Source: CAVQCT01 sp964371785
GTDB taxonomy: Bacteria; Zixibacteria; MSB-5A5; GN15; FEB-12
Assembly: GCA_964371785.1 (NCBI GenBank)
Contig: CAYJOL010000001.1
Span: forward strand, 1 to 64,000
DNA: 64,000 nucleotides
Direction of reading: 5' to 3'
The translations under genes were made by a program, and so were the position numbers. This document shows, one piece after another, positions 36,528 through 45,330 of this stretch; position 1 is the stretch's first letter, and the number at the start of each line of letters is the position of its first letter. Below the pieces are notes generated by a model. That model did not search any database, was not told the origin of the DNA, and saw only the letters and a list, made by a program, of their open reading frames with translations.

Positions 36528-36543
36528 TGTGAAAAAAGTCACA
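36528..36543. promoter_or_regulatory. CRP/FNR-family-like palindrome upstream of prfB
   Basis: TGTGA-AAAAAG-TCACA, an exact match to the CRP core TGTGA-N6-TCACA. Its centre, 36535.5, is 61.5 bases upstream of the predicted start (36597), the classical class I activator position. A second copy is at 45256-45271. Confidence 0.6.
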
Positions 36544-36561
36544 TAACCTGTCGAATTGGAT

Positions 36562-36590
36562 TTGACCTTAGCGAATAGAATGTATATATT
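36562..36590 (+). promoter_or_regulatory. Sigma70 promoter of the prfB-pta-aminotransferase-pckA operon
   Basis: TTGACC (36562-36567), 17-nt spacer, TATATT (36585-36590); start near 36597, 26 bases ahead of the prfB ATG. Confidence 0.68.
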
Positions 36591-36622
36591 TACGGATACT
36601 TTTTAGAGAGGAACTGAAAACA

Positions 36623-37745
36623 ATGCTTCTGGCGGACATAAAATACCAGCTACCCGAATACCGGGAGAAACTCGACAAACTAGCGAGGTATCTTTGACAT
36701 CGACGGCCGAAAAGCCCGTATAGCAGAACTCGAAAAGAAGTCCGCTGAACCTTCCTTCTGGGACGACAATCTGACCGCCCAGGCCGTCTTGAAAGAGATT
36801 GCCGCGCACCGTAAATGGGTGGAATCCTACAAGAAACTCGAATCTGACCTCCAGACCGTCCTGGAACTGCTTGAAATTGTTGGCGATGATGATAACTCCG
36901 AAGACGCCCTCGAACTCAAGCAGACTTACGAGCAGGTCGTTAAGGAACTCAACAACTTTGAGTTTACCTCCATCCTTTCCGGTCCGGATGACTATCGCGA
37001 TGCTATTCTCACAATTCATCCCGGAGCCGGCGGCACTGAGTCGCAGGACTGGGCCGACATGCTCTTCCGCATGTACAACCGTTGGGCCGAGCGAAAGTCG
37101 TTCGAGGTTGAATTGCTGGACCTTCAGCCCGGCGACGAAGCCGGGTTAAAATCGGCTACTCTTAAGGTAAAGGGCGACTTTGCCTACGGATACCTGAAGG
37201 CAGAATCAGGTGTTCACCGACTCGTTCGCATCTCCCCATTCGACGCCAATTCAAGACGCCACACTTCGTTTGTCTCGGTTCACGTTTTTCCTGTGGTCGA
37301 AGACAGTGTCGAGATAGAGATCAAGGACGAAGATGTCCGGGTGGACACGTTCCGAGCCTCCGGTGCGGGCGGCCAGCATATCAACAAGACCTCTTCCGCC
37401 ATCCGCATAACCCACATACCTACGGGAATTGTGGTCACCTGCCAAACCGAGCGCAGTCAGCACAAGAACAAGGACTCAGCGTTCAGCGTGCTCAAAGCGC
37501 GGCTGTATCAACTGCAAAAAGAAGAAGAACTCGCCAAGATGCAGAAATTTGAGCAGGCCAAGAAGAAAATTGAGTGGGGTTCGCAGATACGATCCTATGT
37601 CTTCCATCCTTACAACATGGTGAAGGATCACCGGACCGGCGCCGAGACATCGAACGTCCAGGCCGTCATGGATGGAGATATAGACCAGTTCATTCATGCG
37701 TATCTGAGCGACCCGTCTTTCAAAGAGGCACAAGTTTCAACCTAA
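36623..37745 (+). CDS. prfB: Peptide chain release factor 2, expressed by programmed +1 frameshift
   Basis: ATG 36623 opens 24 codons ending in TAT CTT TGA (36689-36697). The sequence AGGTATCTTTGAC is the conserved RF2 autoregulatory frameshift site: slippage on CTTT skips one base and continues as DIDGRKARIAEL from 36696, giving about 373 residues. Downstream, RISPFD is the stop-codon recognition tripeptide SPF and GAGGQHINK is the GGQ catalytic loop. RF2 releases peptides at UGA and UAA; low RF2 lets the ribosome shift and make more. It leads an operon with pta, an aminotransferase and pckA. Confidence 0.96.
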
Positions 37746-37783
37746 TTCATGTTGTTTCTCATTCAATCTGATTGGAGTGAATC

Positions 37784-38776
37784 ATGGATGCGTTATCAGT
37801 AATTAAAGATAGAGCCAGACAGAAGAACCGTCGCGTAGTCCTTCCCGAAGGCACCGAACCCCGAGTGATCGAAGCAGCGAAGAAAATACTCGCCGCGAAA
37901 CTGACGGGGGTCACCCTGCTGGGAGACCGCAAGGAAATCGAAACACTGGCCAAGTCAGCCGGACTGAATTTGTCGGAGACCGAAGTAATCGACCCTGCTC
38001 ACGGCCCGGATTACGAAAGTTTCGTTGCCGACTACATGGAGCTTCGCAAGAAGAAAAACATCACACAGACCGAAGCCCGTGAAAACATGAAGAAGCCGCT
38101 CTTCTATGGAGCGATGCTGGTTCGACACGGAAAAGCCGATGCTTCGGTAGCCGGCTCGGTGAATACGACCGGTGATGTTCTGCGGGCGGCGATTCAGGTT
38201 ATCGGACTGAAACCGGGAATCACCACCGTCTCCAGCTGTTTCATGATGACGGTGCCGAAATATCGCGATGAAACCAATAAGATATTTCTCTATGCCGACT
38301 CGGCAGTCGTCCCTAATCCGACCTCGGAGCAGCTTGCCTCGATCGCTGTCTCCACCGCCCAGACGATGGTAAATCTGCTGGGCATGGATCCGAAGATTGC
38401 CATGCTCTCGTTCTCGACCAAAGGTTCGGCCAGCCATCCCGATGTCGATAAAGTGATCGAGGCTGTGCGTATTCTCAAACGTGACCACCCGGAACTTAAA
38501 GTGGATGGCGAGCTGCAGTTGGATGCGGCGATCGTTCCCGAAGTGGCGAAGAAAAAATCCCCTGATTCGACAATTGGCGGCAACGCCAATGTTCTGATTT
38601 TCCCCGACCTCGACGCCGGTAACATTGGTTATAAACTGACTCAGCGCCTGGCCAATGCCACGGCTACCGGACCGATTATCCAGGGACTGGCATTGCCGGC
38701 CAACGACCTGTCGCGTGGATGCTCTGCTGATGATATCGTTGATGTAACCGCAATCGCGGTGCTTATGAAAGGGTAG
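37784..38776 (+). CDS. pta: Phosphate acetyltransferase
   Basis: 330 residues, the short single-domain form. RRVVLPEGTEPRVIEAA, DASVAGSVNTTGDVLRAAIQVIG, GSASHPDVDKV and GNANVLIFPDLDAGNIGYKL are the PTA blocks. Converts acetyl-CoA and phosphate to acetyl phosphate. No ackA is visible here. It starts 38 bases after prfB and 2 bases before the aminotransferase gene; with nifJ in the same window it suggests pyruvate to acetyl phosphate fermentation. Confidence 0.95.
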   Translation: MDALSVIKDRARQKNRRVVLPEGTEPRVIEAAKKILAAKLTGVTLLGDRKEIETLAKSAGLNLSETEVIDPAHGPDYESFVADYMELRKKKNITQTEARENMKKPLFYGAMLVRHGKADASVAGSVNTTGDVLRAAIQVIGLKPGITTVSSCFMMTVPKYRDETNKIFLYADSAVVPNPTSEQLASIAVSTAQTMVNLLGMDPKIAMLSFSTKGSASHPDVDKVIEAVRILKRDHPELKVDGELQLDAAIVPEVAKKKSPDSTIGGNANVLIFPDLDAGNIGYKLTQRLANATATGPIIQGLALPANDLSRGCSADDIVDVTAIAVLMKG

Positions 38777-38778
38777 GT

Positions 38779-39996
38779 ATGAGTGTAAGTCAACTGGCTC
38801 GTGAAATCAAAGAGTCGCCGACGCTTCGTCTGAACGAAGCGGCCCGACTCCTCAAAGAACGGGGTGAACCGGTAATTCACCTCGGTTCAGGAGAGCCCAA
38901 AAGTAAGGTTCCCCTGGACGCCATCCTGAGTTGCGCGGCAAAACTTCGCACGGCCGACATTCGCTATACGCCGACCGAAGGAATCCCGTCGTTGATTCAG
39001 GCAGTAGTCCGCTACACCGAAGAAAATTACGACAAGGTGATCGGCCCGGAGAATGTTCTTGTCTCATCAGGCGCCAAACAGGCGATTTACAACCTGATGA
39101 TGACAATCATCAACCCGCAGGATGAGGTCATTATTCCCGCGCCTTACTGGGTGAGCTACCCGGAGATCGTCAAAATGGTCTATGGTGTACCGGTTATCGT
39201 GAAGCCGGAGGACGGGAGATTTCACCCGCGTATGCAGGACATTACCCAGGCGGTCAGTTCTTATACCAAGGCTATCGTCATCAATTCTCCAAACAATCCG
39301 TCGGGAGCAGTCTACTCCGCGGATTTCATTCAGGAAATAGTGGAGTTTTGTGAAAGAAAAGGCATCTATCTCATCATGGATGACATCTATCACAAACTCG
39401 TTTTTGATAATACGACCGCGGTTTCCTGTTACAAATACTCGAAGGATGACACGGATTCCTCGAAACTTGTCGTGGTCAACGGTGTGTCCAAAATGTACGC
39501 CATGACCGGCTTCCGCATCGGCTGGACAATCGCAAACAAGAAGATCACGGCCGCCATGATCAACGTCTCGGCGCAGAATACTTCCTGTCCCTCGGTTATC
39601 CTGCAGACCGCAGCGGCCGGCGCCCTCAACGGTGTACAGAGTTCGGTCGAGAGTCTTCGACTCACGCTTGAGAACAGCCGTAACATTATGGTCAATGAAT
39701 TGAAGTCATTTACCGGCGTACGGCTGATCGCCCCGCAGGGGACTTTCTACTGCCTCCCTGATTTCAGCGCCTATCGGATGAGTTCGACCGAATTGTCCAA
39801 GTTCCTTCTCGAAAAAGCGCTGGTGGTTACGGTGCCGGGGGTGGAATTCGGCATGGAAGGTCACCTTCGCCTGAGCTATTGCGGAACGGTCAAGGAAATC
39901 ACCGAGGGTATCGCCCGTATCAAGTGGGCGCTGGATCCTGACTCCCCCAACGAAATCTATATCGGTGATCGGAAACTCAGGAGGGATTGGAAATGA
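38779..39996 (+). CDS. PLP-dependent class I/II aminotransferase (aspartate aminotransferase-like)
   Basis: 405 residues. NSPNNPSGAVYS, DDIYHKLVFD and VVNGVSKMYAMTGFRIGW (PLP Lys in SKxxAMTG) are subgroup I-gamma aspartate/aromatic aminotransferase motifs; the terminal LRLSYCGT holds the carboxylate-binding Arg. Links oxaloacetate and glutamate, fitting its place between pta and pckA. Stop overlaps the pckA start (ATGA at 39993-39996). Confidence 0.9.
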   Translation: MSVSQLAREIKESPTLRLNEAARLLKERGEPVIHLGSGEPKSKVPLDAILSCAAKLRTADIRYTPTEGIPSLIQAVVRYTEENYDKVIGPENVLVSSGAKQAIYNLMMTIINPQDEVIIPAPYWVSYPEIVKMVYGVPVIVKPEDGRFHPRMQDITQAVSSYTKAIVINSPNNPSGAVYSADFIQEIVEFCERKGIYLIMDDIYHKLVFDNTTAVSCYKYSKDDTDSSKLVVVNGVSKMYAMTGFRIGWTIANKKITAAMINVSAQNTSCPSVILQTAAAGALNGVQSSVESLRLTLENSRNIMVNELKSFTGVRLIAPQGTFYCLPDFSAYRMSSTELSKFLLEKALVVTVPGVEFGMEGHLRLSYCGTVKEITEGIARIKWALDPDSPNEIYIGDRKLRRDWK

Positions 39997-41660
39997 GCCA
40001 CTATATTCTCGACCTCAAGACACCCGCGCTTTCAATCGCAAAAGCAGTAAAGGCCGAGTATGGCCTCAAAAACCATGGATTCCGGAATCTCAATAACGTC
40101 TATTGGAATCTCCCGACCGAGGCCTTGTACGAGGAGGTTGTTTTCCGATCCGAAGGCAAGATTTCGTTCATGGGGCCGCTGGTCGTCAATACCGGCAAAC
40201 ACACTGCCCGCTCGGCTAACGACAAGTTCGTCGTTCGTGAGCCTGACAGCGAAAAAAACATCTGGTGGGGCGAATACAACCGCCCATTCAGTATCGACAA
40301 GTTCAACCTCGTCTTCCAACGCCTTCAGGGATTCATGCAGGGCCGTGACCTGTTCGTTCAGGACTGCTATGCGGGCGCCGATCCGAATTACCGCCTACCC
40401 GTTCGGATTATTACCGAATATGCCTGGCACAGCCAGTTCGTTCGAAACATGTTCATCCAGCCGGAAACCCATGACGAGATGCGTCGATTCGTACCCGAAT
40501 TCACGGTCATCTCGGTACCATCGTTTCAAGGAATGCCCGAGATCGACGGCACGCTGTCGGAAACATTCATTCTTCTCAATTTCGATCAGAAAATCTGCCT
40601 CATCGGCAATTCCGGCTATGGCGGTGAAATCAAAAAATCAATATTCACCGTACTCAACTATCTGTTGCCGCTTGAAGGCGTGCTGAGCATGCACTGCTCG
40701 GCGAACGTCGGCAAAGGTGGTGACGTTGCCGTGTTCTTCGGTCTTTCCGGCACCGGTAAGACCACTCTCTCGGCCGACCCGAATCGATTCCTGATCGGTG
40801 ACGATGAGCATGGGTGGAGCGATGACGGTGTGTTCAACTTCGAGGGTGGTTGCTATGCGAAAGTCATAGCTCTCTCCCCTACAGCCGAACCGGAGATCTA
40901 CGCGTGTACGCGTAAGTTCGGTACAATTCTCGAAAATGTCGTTTTCGACCCGGTCTCTCGGCTTCTTGATCTCGACGATGAGCACCTGACCGAGAACACG
41001 CGGGCTGCCTATCCCCTGGATTATATCGACAACGCCGTTCCCTCGAAAATGGCGGGTCACCCGAAGAATATCATCATGCTTACCTGCGATGCGTCAGGGG
41101 TCATGCCGCCAATCGCGAAATTGACTCCGGACCAGGCGATGTATCACTTCATTTCCGGGTACACTTCGAAAGTCAGCGGAACCGAAGTCGATTTAGGTAA
41201 AGAGCCTGAAATCACCTTCTCAGCCTGCTTCGGCGCCCCTTTCATGGTACATCGTCCGTATCACTATGCGGAGATGCTCAAGAACAAAATCATGAAGCAC
41301 GGAGTAAACTGCTGGCTGGTAAACACTGGATGGACCGGCGGTTCGTATGGTATTGGCAAGCGCATGTCGATCCATCACACGAGAACCTTGCTGAACTCGG
41401 CGCTGGACGGCAAACTGCTCAATGTCGAGTACTACACTGATCCGGTATTCGGTTTCCAGGTTCCAAAGAAGTGTGAAGGAGTGCCGGATAAGGTCCTCAA
41501 TCCGGCCGACACGTGGGGCGATAAAGCGGCCTATGAGGATAAGTATCTCCAATTGGCTTCGCTATTTATCGAGAACTTCAAGAAGTTTCGCGACGACTGT
41601 CCGCCTGAGATTATCAAGGCCGGTCCGCGACGCGATGTTTCGCTGAATTACAAGAAATAA
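39993..41660 (+). CDS. pckA: Phosphoenolpyruvate carboxykinase (ATP)
   Basis: About 555 residues from ATG 39993, with AGGAGG eight bases upstream; TTG 39987 is too close to it. GLSGTGKTTLSADPNR is the kinase-1a P-loop, FNFEGGCYAKVI the kinase-2/metal region, and GYTSKVSGTE the adenine-binding segment of the ATP-dependent enzyme. Interconverts oxaloacetate and phosphoenolpyruvate. Last gene of the operon, closed by a 13-bp hairpin. Confidence 0.96.
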   Translation: MSHYILDLKTPALSIAKAVKAEYGLKNHGFRNLNNVYWNLPTEALYEEVVFRSEGKISFMGPLVVNTGKHTARSANDKFVVREPDSEKNIWWGEYNRPFSIDKFNLVFQRLQGFMQGRDLFVQDCYAGADPNYRLPVRIITEYAWHSQFVRNMFIQPETHDEMRRFVPEFTVISVPSFQGMPEIDGTLSETFILLNFDQKICLIGNSGYGGEIKKSIFTVLNYLLPLEGVLSMHCSANVGKGGDVAVFFGLSGTGKTTLSADPNRFLIGDDEHGWSDDGVFNFEGGCYAKVIALSPTAEPEIYACTRKFGTILENVVFDPVSRLLDLDDEHLTENTRAAYPLDYIDNAVPSKMAGHPKNIIMLTCDASGVMPPIAKLTPDQAMYHFISGYTSKVSGTEVDLGKEPEITFSACFGAPFMVHRPYHYAEMLKNKIMKHGVNCWLVNTGWTGGSYGIGKRMSIHHTRTLLNSALDGKLLNVEYYTDPVFGFQVPKKCEGVPDKVLNPADTWGDKAAYEDKYLQLASLFIENFKKFRDDCPPEIIKAGPRRDVSLNYKK

Positions 41661-41670
41661 GGTTATGAAA

Positions 41671-41705
41671 GTTCGTTGCCGTCTTAACTACGGACGGCAA
41701 CGAAC
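41671..41705 (+). terminator. Long stem-loop after pckA
   Basis: GTTCGTTGCCGTC (41671-41683) pairs perfectly with GACGGCAACGAAC (41693-41705) around a 9-nt loop, 10 bases after the stop. No T-tract follows (CTCCCC), so it may be a 3'-end protecting structure rather than a classical intrinsic terminator. Confidence 0.65.
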
Positions 41706-41826
41706 CTCCCCATGACACGCGGTGGCAACCGGCCCCCCGCCTCGGGAGAACTTTTATTGCTATCCGGCTGTTACATGACCGTATATTTGATAATTGTTAT
41801 TGGCACCATGCACAAAAGGAGCACCA

Positions 41827-42108
41827 ATGCCTACGTATGAATATCGCTGTACTGAATGCGGCCATGAGTTTGAGGAATTTCAGGCGATCAGCGATGCACC
41901 TATCACGATATGTCCGGAGTGCAAGGGCAAGACGGAAAGAGTAATCAGTGGTGGCACCGGCCTTATCTTCAAAGGCTCAGGTTTCTACATAACTGACTAT
42001 AAGAATAAGAATCGTAGCTCGGACAGCGGCGACAGCGGAATTACGAAACCGAGCAGTTCGGCTTCCACGGGCGACAAACCGACGCCATCGACAAATTCCA
42101 AGAACTGA
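41827..42108 (+). CDS. FmdB-family zinc-ribbon protein
   Basis: 93 residues from ATG 41827, with AAAGGAG upstream; the frame's start at 41794 lies before it. MPTYEYRCTECGHEFE and CPECKGKTERVISGG are the FmdB zinc-ribbon (two CxxC pairs), followed by GLIFKGSGFYITDYK, a conserved FmdB segment, and a Ser/Lys-rich disordered tail. FmdB-like regulators have been linked to amide metabolism but most are uncharacterised. Thirteen bases before the GlcD-like gene. Confidence 0.85.
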   Translation: MPTYEYRCTECGHEFEEFQAISDAPITICPECKGKTERVISGGTGLIFKGSGFYITDYKNKNRSSDSGDSGITKPSSSASTGDKPTPSTNSKN

Positions 42109-42121
42109 AGAGAATGCACCA

Positions 42122-43498
42122 GTGACGGCTTCGCTCACAGATTTCGGCCCGCTGCGTCAAGCACTGACCGACGCCAGCCGTCTGGTCACCGATGTAGCCG
42201 ATTATGAGTCGTACTACCACGACGCTACATCGGACTCCGGACAGCCGGACGCCATCCTGTTTGCCGAGTCAGAGTCCGACATTCTCGCGGCCGTGCGGTT
42301 TTGTCGTGAACGGCAAATTCCGTTGGTCCCGCGCGGGGCCGGCAGCGGACTGTCCGGTGGCGCCGTTCCTCTTCCCCACAGTCTCGTGCTTTCCACCGAA
42401 CGGATGCGCAAGCTCAGAATTGACCCCAGAGCACAGACCGCTTTCTGCGGCCCCGGGGTTATCACGAAGCACATTCTTGATGCCGCAGAGGAGTTCGGTC
42501 TCACCTATCCCCCTGACCCGGCCAGTTACGAGGAATCCACTATCGGCGGAAACGTTGCGGAAAATGCCGGTGGACTTCGCTGCAGGCGTTTTGGCGTCAC
42601 CCGTGATTATGTAGTCGGGCTCCTGGGAATGACCATGCAGGGCGAAATGGTGAGCACGGGCATCTACACTCCAGCCGAGGGCTTCGGCATAGGCGATGTT
42701 TTCATTGGATCAGAAGGGACGCTGGTTGTCATTACCGAAATTGCTGTCAAACTGGTGCCAATTCCTACCCCGGGCACGACGATTCTGGCCGTATTCGACA
42801 ATCCTACCAGTGCCGCCCAGACGGTGACGGACATCACACGGGCCGGAATTGTTCCGTCCGTACTGGAATACATCGACGGTGATGCGGCGGCCTGTTCGAA
42901 CGAATACGAAAAAACCGAAGGGCTGGATGATGCCGCGGCAATTCTGTTGATTGAAACGCCGGGTGAGCAAAACGAACTCATCGCCGGGCAAATCGGTGAA
43001 ATATGCCGCCGGAATCGGTGTTCACATATTCGCACGGAGAGTGACCCTCAAAAAGCCGAACACCTGTGGAAAGTCCGACGGAACATCTCCAAAGCGGTTA
43101 AAGCTATGTCTCGAATTCGGATTTCGGAGGATGTTGCCGTTCCCAACTCCAAATTCCCTGTTTTGGTCGCGTTTGTCGGTCAACTGAACGCTTCCAACTC
43201 GATTCGTATCAATTCGTATGGCCACGCCGGCGATGGAAACTTACATGTCAATTTCGTGTCAATGTCAGGTAGTGAGGAAGATCGGTTACTTATCGACAAG
43301 CTCATTCCAGTACTGCTTAAAAAGGCCATCGAACTGGGCGGAACACTGTCGGGAGAGCACGGCATCGGCCTGGCCAAGCAGAAATACCTGAATTTTGAAT
43401 TCGATCCCGAGACCTTGGCGGCGATGAAGAATTTCAAAGCCGTTTTTGACCCGGCCGGACTTCTCAATCCGAACAAGATATTCCCGGTGATTGCATAG
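42122..43498 (+). CDS. FAD-linked oxidase, GlcD/D-lactate dehydrogenase-like
   Basis: 458 residues. VPRGAGSGLSGGAVP and GGNVAENAGGLRCRRFGVT are FAD-binding (VAO family) motifs; NSYGHAGDGNLHVNF and GEHGIGLAKQKYL belong to the C-terminal cap domain of glycolate oxidase GlcD and D-lactate dehydrogenases. Start GTG 42122. No Fe-S partner subunit (GlcF) or GlcE is adjacent, so the electron acceptor is unknown. Confidence 0.88.
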   Translation: MTASLTDFGPLRQALTDASRLVTDVADYESYYHDATSDSGQPDAILFAESESDILAAVRFCRERQIPLVPRGAGSGLSGGAVPLPHSLVLSTERMRKLRIDPRAQTAFCGPGVITKHILDAAEEFGLTYPPDPASYEESTIGGNVAENAGGLRCRRFGVTRDYVVGLLGMTMQGEMVSTGIYTPAEGFGIGDVFIGSEGTLVVITEIAVKLVPIPTPGTTILAVFDNPTSAAQTVTDITRAGIVPSVLEYIDGDAAACSNEYEKTEGLDDAAAILLIETPGEQNELIAGQIGEICRRNRCSHIRTESDPQKAEHLWKVRRNISKAVKAMSRIRISEDVAVPNSKFPVLVAFVGQLNASNSIRINSYGHAGDGNLHVNFVSMSGSEEDRLLIDKLIPVLLKKAIELGGTLSGEHGIGLAKQKYLNFEFDPETLAAMKNFKAVFDPAGLLNPNKIFPVIA

Positions 43499-43555
43499 AC
43501 CCATTGCGTGCGGTCAATAGGTGTACTCCGAAGCCACAAAGAATCAAACGGTTCT

Positions 43556-44728
43556 TTATTGTTGTTTCCTCCTGATGGTCGTAGAACCAACTATGGCTTG
43601 AAGACTGTTTAATCGAATTGTGCAAAACTCGTAGTGTGTATTTTTCGACAACAGCAGACCATCAACAATCGGTATCTTCTCCCTCATAAGTGTATCTGAA
43701 TCCAGATCAACTACCGCCGCCTGATACGTCACCGTAGAATCAACTATGAGCCAATAGTTGACCACGCAAAGCTGGTCGCGTACGAACGACAATTCTGAGT
43801 CAATGTTTCTAGCCGCTTTAAATGGAACTTCTAGAACTTGGGGAGTTTTAACATAACCGGTCGCGTTCCTGTGAAATATATTGATGTAGTTTCTACCATT
43901 GCCGGCGGTGAAAACTAAGAGTGGATTGCCGGAGTCGGCGATCAACAAATGTGGGTAAAGCGTATTACCATCGAGGTTAGCTTTGTCTATCCTTGAGACC
44001 AGTCCGTCCGTTAATCTAACCACAAGAATCTCTTTCGGCGACTGAAACGCATAGGCGGATCCATCGGCACTGACTGATGAGAAAGGCAGCTCGGCATAAG
44101 CCAAGGGGATCGAATCGTAGGTCACCGACTCGTGAAACCCCGGCACAGAGTAAAGGGTCAACCTTCCGCCATCGCGATATAATAACAAAGTGTCCTGAAT
44201 AATTTTTATGTCCCAATTTCCGGACCTACTCACGAACGACGCAACAAGCTCACCAGCAGCATCGTAAACTTCCGGCCTGTTGAAGTCATTCCCGACATCA
44301 TAAAGAGCATAGCAGTATCTCCCGTCGGGAGATAGAGTCATCGTTGACCTTGTGAAAATGGGGCCAAACACGACTTCTCCATGACTATTTCGTCCTGACC
44401 ATTTATATTCCTCACGCTGGGCAAGAGAAAACTCGCCGGTCAGAAGCATGTTAGCTTCAGACGCGAAAGATAAGTGAAAAAACAGCCACCCGTCATCTGC
44501 AGGTATCGATACGGAAAGTCCGTATGGAGTCATGATCCGCAGGTTCTTTCGATCCTGTTCGACGATTGCGATAGCTGAATCGCTTGCCGCAAAGTGAAAC
44601 ACCCAACCGACAGCAGGCAAATCCACGATCGTCTTTACTTGTTTGCTCTCGAATTCCAAAGCAGCCGACAAGCCGGTGCCGATGAGTAGAAAGCTGAGCA
44701 CGGTAGCAACAAAAACCCCTTTGAACAT
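43556..44728 (-). CDS. Secreted protein of unknown function, beta-propeller-like
   Basis: 390 residues. Signal peptide 1-22 (LSFLLIGTGLSAAL). The rest is a series of beta-strand repeats with blade-like segments (e.g. FTRSTMTLSPDGRYCYALYDVG and SVSADGSAYAFQSPKEILVV), suggesting a six- or seven-bladed propeller, but no family is recognised. AGGAGG precedes the ATG. A TATAAT -10 on the minus strand at 44990-44995 would give a leader of about 255 nt. Confidence 0.6.
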   Translation of the reverse strand: MFKGVFVATVLSFLLIGTGLSAALEFESKQVKTIVDLPAVGWVFHFAASDSAIAIVEQDRKNLRIMTPYGLSVSIPADDGWLFFHLSFASEANMLLTGEFSLAQREEYKWSGRNSHGEVVFGPIFTRSTMTLSPDGRYCYALYDVGNDFNRPEVYDAAGELVASFVSRSGNWDIKIIQDTLLLYRDGGRLTLYSVPGFHESVTYDSIPLAYAELPFSSVSADGSAYAFQSPKEILVVRLTDGLVSRIDKANLDGNTLYPHLLIADSGNPLLVFTAGNGRNYINIFHRNATGYVKTPQVLEVPFKAARNIDSELSFVRDQLCVVNYWLIVDSTVTYQAAVVDLDSDTLMREKIPIVDGLLLSKNTHYEFCTIRLNSLQAIVGSTTIRRKQQ

Positions 44729-45218
44729 AAGACCTCCTCACGAATCATTTTCTTCGCAACCACGACTGGTATCGCCTGTTTGCACACGTTGATTCTGTCC
44801 TGCTAATGAAGTAATGTGATGAACAACCAACGATGATATCTCCTCCCTCAAAAGAACAAAACAACATCTGGATTTAGAGTCAAGGTTCTTGTGCGTCGCC
44901 TGCAAACAAAACAGAGCCTCGCAATTCACAGACACTTTCTCAAAAGAGGCGAAGATATATCGTCAGATGGCCCAATCAAGATGTGGGCATTATAGACTAT
45001 TTGAGTACTGTTTACAGCACAATAAAATATGGCGAAATTCAAACACTCAACCACATTTAACCGTGGACGGCGGCTCACCGTATAGATTGGCTGTGCAACG
45101 ACCTTGCCAGCAACCCCGATCATAAGTCGGGTAACTTGTTGCCATACAAACATTAACATACGACCTCAGACCGGCGACTGACCTGAGTTCTCATAGCGGC
45201 CTTTTTGCCCATATCCGC

Positions 45219-45247
45219 TTGACAATTAAAGACGGTTTTAGTAATAT
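45219..45247 (+). promoter_or_regulatory. Consensus sigma70 promoter of citrate synthase
   Basis: TTGACA (45219-45224), 17-nt spacer, TAATAT (45242-45247); start near 45254, about 77 bases ahead of the ATG. Confidence 0.75.
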
Positions 45248-45255
45248 ACGGGCAA

Positions 45256-45271
45256 TGTGAAATGTTTCACA
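45256..45271. promoter_or_regulatory. CRP/FNR-family-like palindrome at the citrate synthase start site
   Basis: TGTGA-AATGTT-TCACA, an exact TGTGA-N6-TCACA core and a near-perfect inverted repeat (TGTGAAA-TG-TTTCACA). It is centred about 9.5 bases downstream of the predicted start, a position expected to block transcription. It could also form an RNA hairpin in the 5' UTR. Confidence 0.58.
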
Positions 45272-45330
45272 TAATTAGGATTGGTAGTTAGCATCCTAGT
45301 AAACCTTTTGATATAACAAAGGAGTTTCTC

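Larger units (their letters stand above)
44729..45330. other. 602-base intergenic region between divergent genes
   Basis: No protein gene is supported. It holds a weak minus-strand promoter (TATAAT 44995-44990), a GCCCA/TGGGC hairpin just after it, a CCCGA/TCGGG hairpin near 45112-45130, and the citrate synthase promoter and palindrome listed separately. I recognise no riboswitch. Confidence 0.55.

Noticed and set aside
44990..45200. c-di-GMP (GEMM) riboswitch in the citrate synthase upstream region
   Set aside because: Some hairpins are present, but the conserved GNRA/receptor core and the GCAAAGCC segment are absent.
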